From Larimichthys crocea (taxonomy: Eukaryota; Chordata; Actinopteri; Sciaenidae), in the NCBI RefSeq assembly GCF_000972845.2, contig NC_040012.1, positions 12,274,930 through 12,338,929 on the forward strand: DNA of 64,000 bases. Direction: 5' to 3'. Each line of letters begins with the position of its first letter. The first letter of the stretch is position 1. Of this stretch, positions 15,058 through 27,068 are shown in pieces. A program made the position numbers and the translations under genes. The notes beneath the pieces were generated by a model that saw only the letters and a list, made by a program, of their open reading frames with translations, searched no databases and was not told where the DNA came from.

Positions 15058-15148
15058 GTAACCCCACCTCTCACCCTCAATCAGCTGGGATCCACTGCTC
15101 CACATCCCCGATGAAGATAGGTTTTTCAAGAAAATGGATATATGGATC
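15058..15148 (+). repeat. diverged copy of the 5328-5437 repeat
   Basis: The segment holds ACCCCACCTCT, TCAGCTGGGAT, CCCCGATGAAGATA and a degraded GGATATATGGAT tail. These occur in the same order as in the reverse complement of 5328-5437. It is clearly more degraded than that copy and has lost the clean tail. The two copies have opposite orientation, about 9.6 kb apart. Confidence 0.65.
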
Positions 15149-18100
15149 ATTACTGTAGCATTAATGACACTGATATTTGTATTGCAGAGTTTGAGTTTGA
15201 GTAGAATTTAATTTTCCATTTCACTCCCAATCTTGAATGCGATAGAAAAATAAATGGTAAACCTAAATGTGCCTCTGTTTCCACGTGCATGCAAGTAAAT
15301 GTAATTTTTGGATTACTTTCTTTCATTTTCCTTTTACCTTTATCTCCCTTTGTCCGTCAGTACTAGTAAGATTGCAGGCTGACTACATTTTCCCAATGCC
15401 AAGGGAATCTTTGGCCATTGTTCTAGCCTCTGACGGCAACAGAGCTGTCGCTGATTGACAATACCACTGATTCCCTTGCGCTTCCTGTACAGACCCAGAC
15501 AGAGCTCACAGTTTGCTTCTCTGCACTTATCATGCGTGTCACCGTGCCAGAAGGGAGGAAAAAGAAGGGAAAGCCGGGGGAGTATTAAGAGCAAGAAGAG
15601 GGTTTTTCCTTTCTGGTCTTATGCTTGACAAAAAGCCAATGTCCAATCTGAATCGATGACAGAAAAAGCTGTGTATTTGTTTCAGTGTGTGCATTATTTG
15701 CCAGCAGAGGTGGGAGCTAAATTACCACTTTCTGATTCTGTTTCTCCCTGTTTGGGCACGACGAGATGCAAGATTGTTGCTACTGATAAGATAAGAATGT
15801 AGCAGTCGCCTGCTCTGGTTGCTGGTGCAGAAGAAGGAAATGCCTATCTGATGGGATTTTCAAATTGGATTTTGAATGGCCAGACAGGGAAGAAGAAAAA
15901 TATTTACACAATTGACATCTCCATCTCTCAGAGTTGTAGGCATGGCCTCTGGGCAGTGTTATAAACAACAGAAAAACATAGATTTAAACAGTTGGTGTTC
16001 ACAAGATTTGGTGAGATTTGGCTAGAGGCAATTGTGTTGGTGTATTTGCCATATTCGTATCTCTTGACATGCTGAAAAAATGTGCAAATATTTAATGGTA
16101 GTGTTGTGACAGCACAATATGATTATTATTATTTTCTTTTTTGGGATTTTTAAACTTGACATTCAGTGCTCTTCAAACTTTCATTTGCATAATTGCATTT
16201 AAAATAATTTAAACTGTCGTGAGCTTAATCTGACTACTGATCTACATACTGTATGTGAAACCACAAAATGAACACTGTTAATATTTACATACTTTTCAAC
16301 TCTTTAAACATCTATCCAAATAAGTCAATAAATCCTGTTATGCACATAGAAGGAGTGTTGGTCATAAAAGTAATGACCTCAGGCCAGGTCAGCACTTAGT
16401 ATGGCAGTGTTATTAGTCACTAGTAGAAGAAAGAATGACTAAGTGCATGTGGGCAGATGTTGCGAGAGATTGATTAAATCTTTCAGTGATTGTGGACGTG
16501 GAATTCAAAGTCATAAAAAGAAATTGTGCTCATTTAAGATTTAAGGACTCAAGCCGTGCAAAACTAATTTGTTACGTTATTGTAAACAAAATATTTCAAG
16601 TGCATCTTCATGTGCATGAAGGCTGTGTTTATTTGCTTGACTTCAACTGATGCTTGTATACAAAACTTTTATGGTGAACCATCAACTGTAATGAACCTAG
16701 AAGAAAACATGTGGAGCCATCACTTTTTACTGCCCGCATCAGAAAGTTGAAACCTGGGTATACCCCCACAGCCGATGGAGATAAGGGCCGGAGGTGGCCC
16801 CTGCTCCCTTGTGTCTCCCTGCCCTTACTGTCCGCTAACATGCATCACGCCACAGAGAAAAGACATTTGAGCCAGTATTATATAGTTCAAATCAGATACA
16901 CAAGGTTAAAGCATGTGTACATACATACACTAGTGAATTCTGCACTGGCCACATATTCCTTCCTGGTAAAGGAAACCAGTATGACATCATGTCATTTAAA
17001 TCACTCACACAAAGCAACTGTTGTGTTTATTTTCCTTAGCGGTAACTGAATTTTCTGTATGCAGCATCCAATATAGTTTGAGTCCCTTTCAGTTGCTCCG
17101 CTAAATACCAGAAAACCACAAACAGAAGTTGAATCCAAGAATCCAAAAAGTGGACTAACTCACTGGACTCTTGACCTTACTGTCAAGCAGTTGTCAGGCC
17201 CCATATGTTTACCCCCTTGTATGACAAAGGCGAGTCAATTATTGAGAAAGTGCATGAACAGAGGGGTCAATGTGTTTTTCCAGAGGTTAAATCGAGTGAG
17301 TAACCTCCACATTGCAGATTGATGGCTGCTTCATGACAGCCAATGAAACACGCAGCCTGGGAGTTTTGTAAACTTCGCAGTGGATGGCAGCTCTGGCCCT
17401 CAGTTTGAAGGAGGTACTGTGCCAGGTGGCTTAAGTACAGAGCTGTTTATTTCTGTGAACTGCAGCCCTGCAAAGCAGCACCAGCGCTTTCATGTTTCCC
17501 CATACGGCATGCCCTATACAATCTGCCCGCCTGTTATGAGCATGAAGTAAACAAAACATTAGGTCATCATAAATCACTGGCCAATGACATGTCTGGAGCT
17601 GAGATTAGACAAGCAGAGCAGAGCAGTGGAGCACAGAGCGGGGAAGCCAGGCCTCAGTCCTGCAGCTTGCAGCTCCCTCTCTCCTCCTGGGTCCCAATGT
17701 GTAAGATCATTATTAAAATTGCAGCTCAATTAAGATAAGGCTAAATTACTTTCTCAGTCTCCCTCTTTGATGTTCAGGGGATTTTTTTTTCTTTCTACTG
17801 TTGAAAAAGAGGCAGTTTAAAGGGAGCAGGAGGAGCTCTGAGCATGCTTTGATGTTGGAGTTATGGCATTGCATGGGGTTTGGGTTGGAAATGTGCATGA
17901 TTGTTTTTTTTTGTTTTGTTTTTTTATTTCAGACAAAGCTCCATTTTCCAAAAAATTAATGCTACATCTCATTTGCTCCACTGCAAAGACAATTTTACCT
18001 TTTGGCAGAATTGTGAGTAAGCATTTACGTGTGTGTGCATGTGTGTGTTGCATTCCACTTTTCCTGAACTCTTCATTTTGGTTGCCACAGGCCCTGAGCG

Positions 18101-19950
18101 CTGAAACGTGACTTCTTTTTTCTTTTCTTTTTTTTTTTTTTCCTGGGTCGGGGTCCGCCCATGTCCATGCTGAATCAGTGTAATTGAACTTGTTTCCTAC
18201 TGTGTGTGGAGTATGGTGTACAGACCAAGGGTGCAGAGTGTCCATGAAAACCTCCACAGGATGAAATGCTGTCTCTTAAGCTCTGTTAGTGACTGCAGAT
18301 GATACAGGATAGACATAGAAAGGGAACATCATATGCACTAGAAACAAAGTGTCCATGTTTTTGTATGTTTGGTAAAATGTTGCACTTTGCTTACTAGTTT
18401 AATCAACTAATAATCTTTTTTTTTTCATTTTAAAACATTTATCATTTTCCTTTCCAACTAGTTCAAGTGCTATTGTTCATCCTTGTTCTCTTTGTCTTAC
18501 AGTTCACGTATTTGCCTGACTTCTCACTGTAAACACAATGGCGAAAACATCAGAGGGCCATGGACTGGGGATGTTTATATGAGCGGAGAGCCTGGAGATG
18601 GAACAGAGATATGAGTGCTGATCTGTGAAAGGAACCACCGCTGTATCGCTGCTGCTCGCCATCACACACAAACACCATCTGGCTGCCTCTCACCAGACGG
18701 AGAAGACCTCACACCTGCACACCTCACAGAAATACATGAAGAGCCACTGACACTACATGGATTTATCTTGTGTGTAAAGTCGTGACTCTTCTTTGGGGGG
18801 GGTTTCAACACAGTAAATTATGGACATCTCTAAATATCTATCTTATATATATTATATATCTATATTATATCTATATATATATATATGTCAGCATGGTCTG
18901 TCAAAGGCTGCAGCATACTTTTAGCTTGGCAAATCTAATGCAAACATAAATGGATTATTTAATTAACCACTATTTTAAATCAAGATCCAAAGCTCCTTAA
19001 AACTACAGTACATACTGACTGAAACATGTCGCTCAAGCATCCCCAGTTCAATCCCTCACCTCTGTCACATATTCCTATACTAATTCTCTCTCCTCCTTCT
19101 TTATCTTCTTTGTGCATTTCATAGACCCTCTTCCTTGACTTTCTCCTCCTCCTGTGTTCCTTTTTTTTTTTTTTTAACGCTCTTTACAATGCAACCAAGC
19201 ATGAAAACGGAGAAAAAACTAAATTAGTTAACTGGCTAAAGAGTAAACAATGAGCCGCTGAAAAAGACCCGTTGGGAGGAATGGTTTTCCTCTCACAGGT
19301 CAAAGGGCAGATTGTCCATTGACACAAGCTCAGACAGCAGACATTTGAGATCCATTTTGGAACACTGCAAAGAGCTATGTTGTGCTTCTCATATTTGTTT
19401 CTACGTGGTTATATTATATTACATATCTTTCGAAATGTTCTCACCACTATTATTTAGATCTCAGTTTTATTCCTTGTTGCATATTTAATTACTTAAACGA
19501 CCGTATGATGATACTGCGTCAGGTCACAGGTGTGCATTCGAGCTTAATTCTGCAAATGGAGATCTATGTGATAAATTATGCCATGTCCCATCTGTGCACA
19601 AGTTGTATTTTTAATTAACTGAAGCTTGCATCTCGCCAGAAACCATGAACGTGTGTGACAGTTGTGGCTTAGGTCAGTGTTTTTCTTTTAACCAGTTTGT
19701 TTTTCCTCGCCTGTGTTTCACCTCACACCCCGCTCTGCATAGTAATTCTCTATCATCATCATGTTATTTGTGTGTGTGGGTGTGTGTTTGCAAGTGTGTT
19801 GTGGTGGTGGTGTTAGGGAGCAGGGAGGGCCTGCAGGTAAATCCCTGCTTCCTGCTATTCTGGTCGGAGCGACTGAACTCGATTTGAAACATGGGGAACG
19901 CACAAGTGCAAGACTGTCAGGCGAACACAACTCAACTGTGCCTTTGGGTA
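15149..19950. other. non-coding flank with candidate regulatory stretches
   Basis: No coding exon is recognised. Stretches at 15380-15600 and 17440-17760 are of mixed composition, lack simple repeats and hold several transcription-factor-like sites. Pyrimidine runs occur at 18120-18142 and 19160-19177. An AT-only TATATC-type low-complexity tract occupies about 18834-18887. Confidence 0.5.
17541..17760. promoter_or_regulatory. candidate enhancer with forkhead site
   Basis: A near-ideal forkhead site GTAAACAAAA lies at 17547-17556. An AGGTCA nuclear-receptor half site follows at 17561-17566. Near 17725-17750 the run CTCAATTAAGATAAGGC holds a homeodomain-like AATTA and a GATAAG motif. The block is free of simple repeats and lies about 9.5 kb downstream of foxc1. 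This is inferred from motifs only; I could not test conservation. Confidence 0.3.
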
Positions 19951-19954
19951 CTCG

Positions 19955-20010
<56 letters not shown>
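19955..20010. repeat. compound (CT)n(CA)n microsatellite
   Basis: A CT run of about 14 bp passes directly into a CA run of about 42 bp (19969-20010). Confidence 0.98.
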
Positions 20011-20011
<1 letters not shown>

Positions 20012-23000
20012 TGTTACTTGCACTCACTTGCAGTCTTTAACGGTGTTGTGAATAAAATGGCAACCGTGGCAAAGTGAATCAGTCACACTGTTTTCAGGCT
20101 ACAAAGAAACTGATGAATAACTGCTGAATATCAAGATATATGTAATGCTTGCTCATGTTTCAACCTTGACACAATGTTTAATTATAATAGCAAGTGCCAT
20201 ATAGATACATGATCAACATATTCACCTGAATTTGTAGATAAGTTATCAATTAATCAATAAGATGTATTTGTATTTTTTTTTTCTGTCAACGGTGTCAGAA
20301 AGGGTGGAAAGACTGGAGATGTGTAGAAGGGAAGAATGACATTTCCCATAATTAGATGTGTTGTTGTTGACAGTCTGATTTGTTTCAGTAGCTCTGAATT
20401 TTCAACACTTTTTAATCAGATTATTTCATGACCTACTGACCTCTTTGTATGATTGACAGAGCTAAAATGTGATCACATTTTGTTCATCGCTGACGGCTAT
20501 AATAACAGATGTATCCAATAACTGCTTCTAATAAATCAACTACAGTATGTTTGATTAGTCCAGTCTCAGTGTCCCAGAGAGCACAGAGCTGTTGTCAACA
20601 CTGCCTTCTTTTTCAGCTTCAAAATAAAAGTAAACGCCAAGAAAGCGAAGATGTGACGTGGCACTTAGTGGGAAATTATTCAAGAGGAAATCTGTTGAGT
20701 TTTGGTTGTCTTTCTTTATTTATTTTTTTCTCCAATCACACGCATAAAAATCCCCTAATTCACACATGATTTCACAATCTCCCCGTCCTGCATGGAGGAG
20801 CACACATTGACTCTGCCAGGAATTAATTGCCAGTGGGATTCACTAAGAGTTTAGATGGTTTAGTTTAGATTTCCTCAGTGATCCACCTCCTTGTGTGAAG
20901 CCATTTTTTTTTTCCCTTCTTCTATTTTAAGGAAAGATGACATTTACTCTGCAGCCCAATTCATCACTGTCTCTTCCTCTGGTTGGTGTGACACTCCAAC
21001 ACCTCCTTGGAGGCAACTAAAAAGACTTGAGATGGGTCACTTCCAAAGCACTGTCTCCTCCTCTTTCGGTGCAGATGACACCCACCTCCCTGGGCTTAAA
21101 AGATGTGAGGATCAGGGGAGAGTCTGGTGAAAACTGATGTGAGTTCACCATACATACTTACAATACATGCAGAGACACAACTGAAGTGCTGAACCTGAAA
21201 AGTTTTGTGACAAAGGGTTTTTTAAATTTCTCAAAAGTAGCCTAAATTTTGAATTTAATGTGCTGCGAATGCCTTATTTATTTATTTAGATTGCTTTTAT
21301 TTTCAACTTTTATCAGTGAAACTTATTTTGGTAGCATGAAAGAAACTACCACATGTCAGACTGAATATTTACAGTATAATTACACATTCAAATATTCACA
21401 TTTTTATGGTGTTTATACACATGTCTTATTGTTCTGACTGTGGTTGTAATGTCCCCTCCTAGTAAAAGAAGAGACAGGGTTTTTTTTCTCTCCTTGTCTC
21501 AGTCTTACTGCAGTCTAAGTCTGCTGTTGATGTTTTCATAGCCCAGTGGCAGCCTTGCGCCATAAAATGAGATGAGACCCGCGAAAGACACAGACAACTG
21601 CTACTGTGGCTCAAATAGCAGCAGTTGGACAGCTTTGAAGTAGTCATCTCATGTCACAAGTTACAGAGTTCAAGTTTGCTCTCTGCTGTCAAGAGGCAAC
21701 TGAAACAGAATATTTTCCTTCATATAGATCCTAAATAAGCTATGGATTCACCTGTGCGCAAATGTGCACATTTGTATTGATAATGCGTTTGCATGTAATA
21801 TAAGCACTTTTTAAAAAATATATAAATTTATCCAGGTAAAACAAACAAACAAAAAAAAAATCACTGCACAAGTCGATTGTTTTATTCGATTCTAATCCAG
21901 TTAATTATAATGTTTATTTTACTATGAGCTCAAGACACCATGTGTTTTGCAAACCTTAAAAAGTACCAGCATCCAGGCATGAAATCCACCTTTCATTCGT
22001 TTGACACGTTTGTTTATTTACTAATCTAACAAAAAAAAATGCATTTATGCACGTTTATATTTAATGTATTTGATCAATCCAATCTGTACTAAAGTAATTA
22101 ATAAACGTGCAAAAAAATGTAAATATAAGAATGTCATTTTATCACCCGCATGTGCGACATTCAGGTTAAAAAGAAGGCTGTAAAATCGCCAGTATGAGAC
22201 CTTCAAAACTGTATTCATAAAATCAAACTACACGTGACAATAAATGACTGTATGTCATGCTGTATAATTGAGACATTCAATGCTCGGTGCGTATAAAGGT
22301 GCTATAATTAGAAACCGCAGGCCCGAGCAAGAGAAAAGCAGGTTTTGTGTAACTTGAAGGCAACTCTGTTCGTTTTTTTGAGGTATCTCGCCAAGGCTGT
22401 CGGGTTATTCGCAGGTCGGCCGTTTCCCTTCGGTCTGAATTCACAGTACCCCATTATCCCTCCATCCCAGCGCTCATGAGGTCTGCATGAGTTCAATCTC
22501 TCTCTTTTTTTTTTTTACTTGAAGATGCTGCGCAAATTCAAGCTCATTATTTAATCCAGAAGCTTTTGTTTACACCTGATCGTTCTGCCTGTTTTGACAA
22601 AGCCGCGTGAATCATATCAGCCGAAAATGATCATTTGTCTACAGAATGAGACACGCAGGATAAGAGGCTGCACGCGGCGGTTATTTTTTCCTTATGGGAG
22701 ACAAGTGTTGGACCTCCAACCTTTCACTCGTTTGGCCGCAAAGCAGACAGAATTTGCGTCTATGGACTCATAATTAGAAACAGATGGCGCTTGGAGCACG
22801 GGTCTTGTACACTAAACTGAGAGCTAAAACACAGCATTTTCTATACTGGTCACTCAGCAACACAGGTGCACACAGTCTGCCGAGACTTCAGTGTAACACG
22901 CAGGTAGCCACGTAGGAGATTTCTCCTGGGGAAAGCGTTGGCTCAGTTGCGTTGCGTTTTTACGCAAAGCTGGCACCCTTCATAAGCAGTAAAATATGAT

Positions 23001-24328
23001 AATAATAATCGGTTCTTGGATGACCAAAAATTGTAAACATTGTGGCATATAGACCCCGTGTCCTTAAATTATCCATAGAAGCACCAGAGTGAAAAGAAAA
23101 TGTGAAATATTAAAAAAAAAATGTATCAGATAAATATATATAATTCTATAAAAATTCTAACAAAATAAAAACAACATATTTTCCTCAACATCCGAAAGAC
23201 AAATGTATCAATCATTTAGGCCTAAATGTTATTTCAGTCATTTGATAGTCACGTCTGTCAAAGTAATAATAGTGTCAAAACTGAAAGTTACACTGTAAAG
23301 TTTTGTGGTTGTGCTTCATCGTCTGACATGAATGTTACCTAACACATTTTTATTTATAATAGATCATCACGGGTTTGCTCTTATTTAATCACATTTATTA
23401 TGAATTGTAGAATATTGTGATTATTTTTTTTATATTTAGTTGATATTTAAAAATAAAAAAATATGTTATGGGGGGCTTTTTTTTTTTTTTTACTTTGACC
23501 TGACGTCCAAACACAGAGTAGAGCACCTACTGCAACTCAAGTGTATAAAATCAAATCAAATCCTGAATATAGAGAATATAAAAACAATGCATCTTTTTTT
23601 TTTTTTTTTTTTTTTACTAAAATACACTTTCAACATATGCTGTTTCAGAAAACAATGGCTGGTGTAATCGGCGACAAAACAACAATAAAATGAAAGAAAG
23701 TTACTCCAAAAATATTTTTCCTATCTGCCTTTAAACCCACAATATAACAAATTCAACTCAAATATGCAGTTTTGATTATGTCAAATATTAAAAGGCTTGG
23801 ACGACATAGACGCTTTTGTCTTTTCTATTTGACCCAAAGCAGTGAGGGAAGTTGTGCATTTTCAGGAATGTAGCGGAACGTTTCAGGAAAAAGACTGACG
23901 CCTCATACAGGCTGAAACAGGGGTCCCCCCCAAAAAAAGTCTCCTTGTTATAGGGTCTCTGATTAATGAGAGTTAGCCCTCAGCAACATCTGATGAGGGA
24001 GCTGTTTGTGTTTTGTTTTTTTGTTTCTTTTATTGTACTACCAGCACCGTCTGTACTGTAGGTGGGGACATAACTGTACAAGTTATTCTTTCTGCTCATT
24101 CCTCTAAGAAGGGAAATGAAAGTCAAATTAAATTTGTACTTATTTTGCTGTGGGACCACTCGGGACAGGATGAGGGCCCCGGGGCCCCACGTAGGAATCT
24201 GTAAGCTCGTTATTACAGTATCAGGTCATTTTCAGTGCCAAAAGTACAAGCAAGAATCTTCCATTTGAATCGTGCTCTGTTAGGTCTGCTGTACGTTACT
24301 TTCTTGAGTGTTTACAATTTTAAAGAAT

Positions 24329-24333
<5 letters not shown>
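20011..24333. other. non-coding flank; CpG-richer from about 22.1 kb
   Basis: No coding exon is recognised. From about 22.1 kb, CG dinucleotides become visibly more frequent than further left, notably at 22300-22480 and 22600-22960. T-runs occur at 22507-22517, 23478-23491 and 23596-23616. A perfect 14-bp palindrome GGGCCCCGGGGCCC lies at 24174-24187. Confidence 0.5.

Positions 24334-24374
<41 letters not shown>
24334..24374. repeat. (TC)n microsatellite
   Basis: An uninterrupted TC run of about 41 bp, roughly 20 units. Confidence 0.98.
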
Positions 24375-24376
<2 letters not shown>

Positions 24377-24672
24377 TATGTCCTGTTATATTGTTGATGG
24401 TGCTCTGGCGGCCGACATCCTCCTCATTGACCCCCGTCTCCCTCTCTGCCTTTTCCGTCTCATGAAAAACGATTCCAGCTCTCTGATTGAATTTTATTCC
24501 TTCCTGACCTGGTCTATTCTGTGAGGGCGCCATCAATCTTTTGACTAACACGACGTTTGTTTATTAGGCCTATACTTGGGAAAGTATCTAATGACTTTTA
24601 TGAGCCTGATTATGGTTGGTGCAATCGAAGAGACGAGCAGCGTTTCACTGTGGCTACACTGAACAATTTAAA

Positions 24673-24690
24673 TATTATTATTATTATTAT
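24673..24690. repeat. (ATT)n short tandem repeat
   Basis: Six ATT units followed by a T-run. Similar short ATT tracts recur near 25144-25165 and 25178-25196. Confidence 0.9.
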
Positions 24691-24846
24691 TTTTTTTTTG
24701 CACTATGCTATTATTGTTCGCGATGCACACCGTGCTAACGAGGCCTATATGGTCTGATATACGCACATGGCCTGCAGCTACCCACTCAGTCCTGAAGCTG
24801 CCCATAAGGATGTGAGGAATAAACCCAGCCACCTTGATTTCCCTTA

Positions 24847-24942
<96 letters not shown>
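24847..24942. repeat. (ATCT)n microsatellite
   Basis: About 24 perfect ATCT units (96 bp). The plus strand reads TATC here, the complement of the GATA array at 30516-30584 on the other side of foxc1. Confidence 0.99.
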
Positions 24943-24943
<1 letters not shown>

Positions 24944-26594
24944 CAGAACAGTGTTACATTTTACATTTAGTAGTAGTTTGATATGCAACTCTGGTCGGCA
25001 GTGTGTACTGACTTGGCGTCTGTCACAGCCTGTAGGATGTGCTGCCACCCCTTCTGTTTCTGTCAGAAAGGAAACGTTTGGATAGAAAATCAAGCAGCTC
25101 GTTTTGGGAATAAATGTGCAGTTTATAGATGTGTTTTAGAATTGTTATTATTATTATTATATTCATTACCGGGTATTATTATTATTATTTCTATTTATTG
25201 ACAGATTATATCATTACCATGTAATGATGTTTTCTTAAAACTCAAAGTTTCTGTTTATATTAGTGGAGTGGTGATAACGCCTATAATGGTGAAAAAAAAG
25301 CGAAGAAACAAAAGTATTATAGTTGTTGTTGTTATTATTGTTGTTGTTCTTTAATAACAATAATGATACTATTTGGCGTCGTTCTTTTACGGACTATAGC
25401 TGTGCGTAATTTCACACACAAGTCACACACAAAACCATTTAAGCAGAAAAACTGTTTAAACATATTTCTAAATGATGTGAGAAAATGTTAAATCTGCGCT
25501 TAATAAATATTGGAAAATAAATAAATGGATAAAATACAATTTGAAAAAACATAACTCTGGGTATATAGGACAGCAGGCGTGTATTTGTATTTAAATGAAA
25601 CACTCTCCATTTATATGCGTAAAATGCTGATTAATTAAAATGTAATATTCATGAACGTGATTAAAAGAGATTGATCCCCATTCATTAATGTCACTGAGGG
25701 AAAACAACCAATATTTGCCTTTTTTCCTTTTTTTTCCTTTCTATTTTTTTAGGAATAACTGCCAACTTTCATCACAACAAAACATAAATCTGATCAGTCT
25801 GTCATTTTGGAAAAAAAAAAAAAAAAGAAACCCCTTATTCTTCCAATTAAATATCCACATACTCTGTATGGGATGAGTTGCGCGTAAAATAGCGTGACGG
25901 TCGTGGTTGTCTCTCCTCTCACGTCAGCGTCAGGTCAGACTGGTGAGAATTCAAACATCAAGACTTAAGTGACAACGGGACTATCTTTGGCATGTGTGGT
26001 ATGATATTAAGTAAGCACTGGTATGCGCCAGTAAACACACAACGCAATCCAAAACAAAGTTGTGCTGTGTGCAGGCTGGTTGGTCCAGGCCTCAGGTCAA
26101 CATCATCTCTAATCATCTCAAATAAAGCCGTCAAGTAAGTCTGATATGACAATAACTATAGAAGCAGTAAATTATAATGAATGTTAAAAAGCCCAAATAA
26201 ACACATCATTCACAGACGTTTACTCTTTGGGACGTGCGCACACTTTTGGATACAAATTTGCTTTTTTTTTTTTTTCCTTAAAGATTTTTCCCCAAAGCAA
26301 AATATGTGTTTTATGGCATTATCACAAGTAAATATATCTTATTTTTTGAAGATCTGGATCTGTGCAGCAGGTTACAGTCCAAACATCCTTATTTATTTTA
26401 TAAATACTGTGACGAACGCACACCATTAAAGAAGAAGTAGAAGCTAAATCTCAGGGGGTCAAATCGGATTAATAACGAGGCCTATTTACCTTCCAGTGAA
26501 AACTAACACGAGCCAGACTGGGTGTAAAATATCACTAGCCTGTATTGAAGTCTGTAAGAAACGAGGCGTAACTTTAACTCACATAAAATGACAA
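24943..26594. other. non-coding DNA downstream of foxc1
   Basis: No exon is recognised between the ATCT array and the proposed end of the foxc1 transcript. Short ATT/GTT tracts occur at 25140-25350, with an A-run at 25810-25825 and a T-run at 26263-26276. CG dinucleotides remain fairly frequent, for example at 25880-25940. Confidence 0.5.
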
Positions 26595-26600
26595 TTTATT
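26595..26600 (-). terminator. foxc1: foxc1 polyadenylation signal (AATAAA)
   Basis: This is the first AATAAA on the minus strand after the foxc1 stop codon. It predicts a 3' untranslated region of about 470-490 nt. No transcript evidence is available, so other sites further on remain possible. Confidence 0.5.
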
Positions 26601-27068
26601 AAACAAGCAAACAAATCCTTCAAAATACTTTTCAACAAAGGAAGAATCTTTGAAATAGTACGGCGATATACACGTTCCTTTTTCTTACTTCTATAATGGA
26701 ACAATTTTTTGGACAATAAGGCAATTCAATTTAGAAACACTTTTTTTGGTGTTTGGTCCATAATATCCGGCTACATTTTTAAAAAAATAAATTACTATAT
26801 GCAATTTACACGTCCATGAAAACTGACATATCCTTAACATATCATATAAAGCCACAAAAGCAAAGAGAGACTTACGTGTTATTTGCAGTAACACTGTTCT
26901 TTAGAAAAACCAAGATCAAGTCTTTTCTGATTTTGTTTTCTGTCTCATATTAGTCCATGTGGTGTGGGCAGGTGTGGGAGGAGGGAAAATGTTGAATTTT
27001 GCTGAGAGAGTTCAAACACCGTGAGGAAAATATTGGGCCTGTTATGTTTTTTGTTTTTGTTTTTTTGG

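Noticed and set aside
18480..18530. Good splice-acceptor-like sequence (TTGTTCTCTTTGTCTTACAG) followed by a short open frame
   Set aside because: The ten or so codons after it match nothing I know, including the end of GMDS. No donor partner or nearby exon is visible, and pyrimidine tracts with AG are common by chance.
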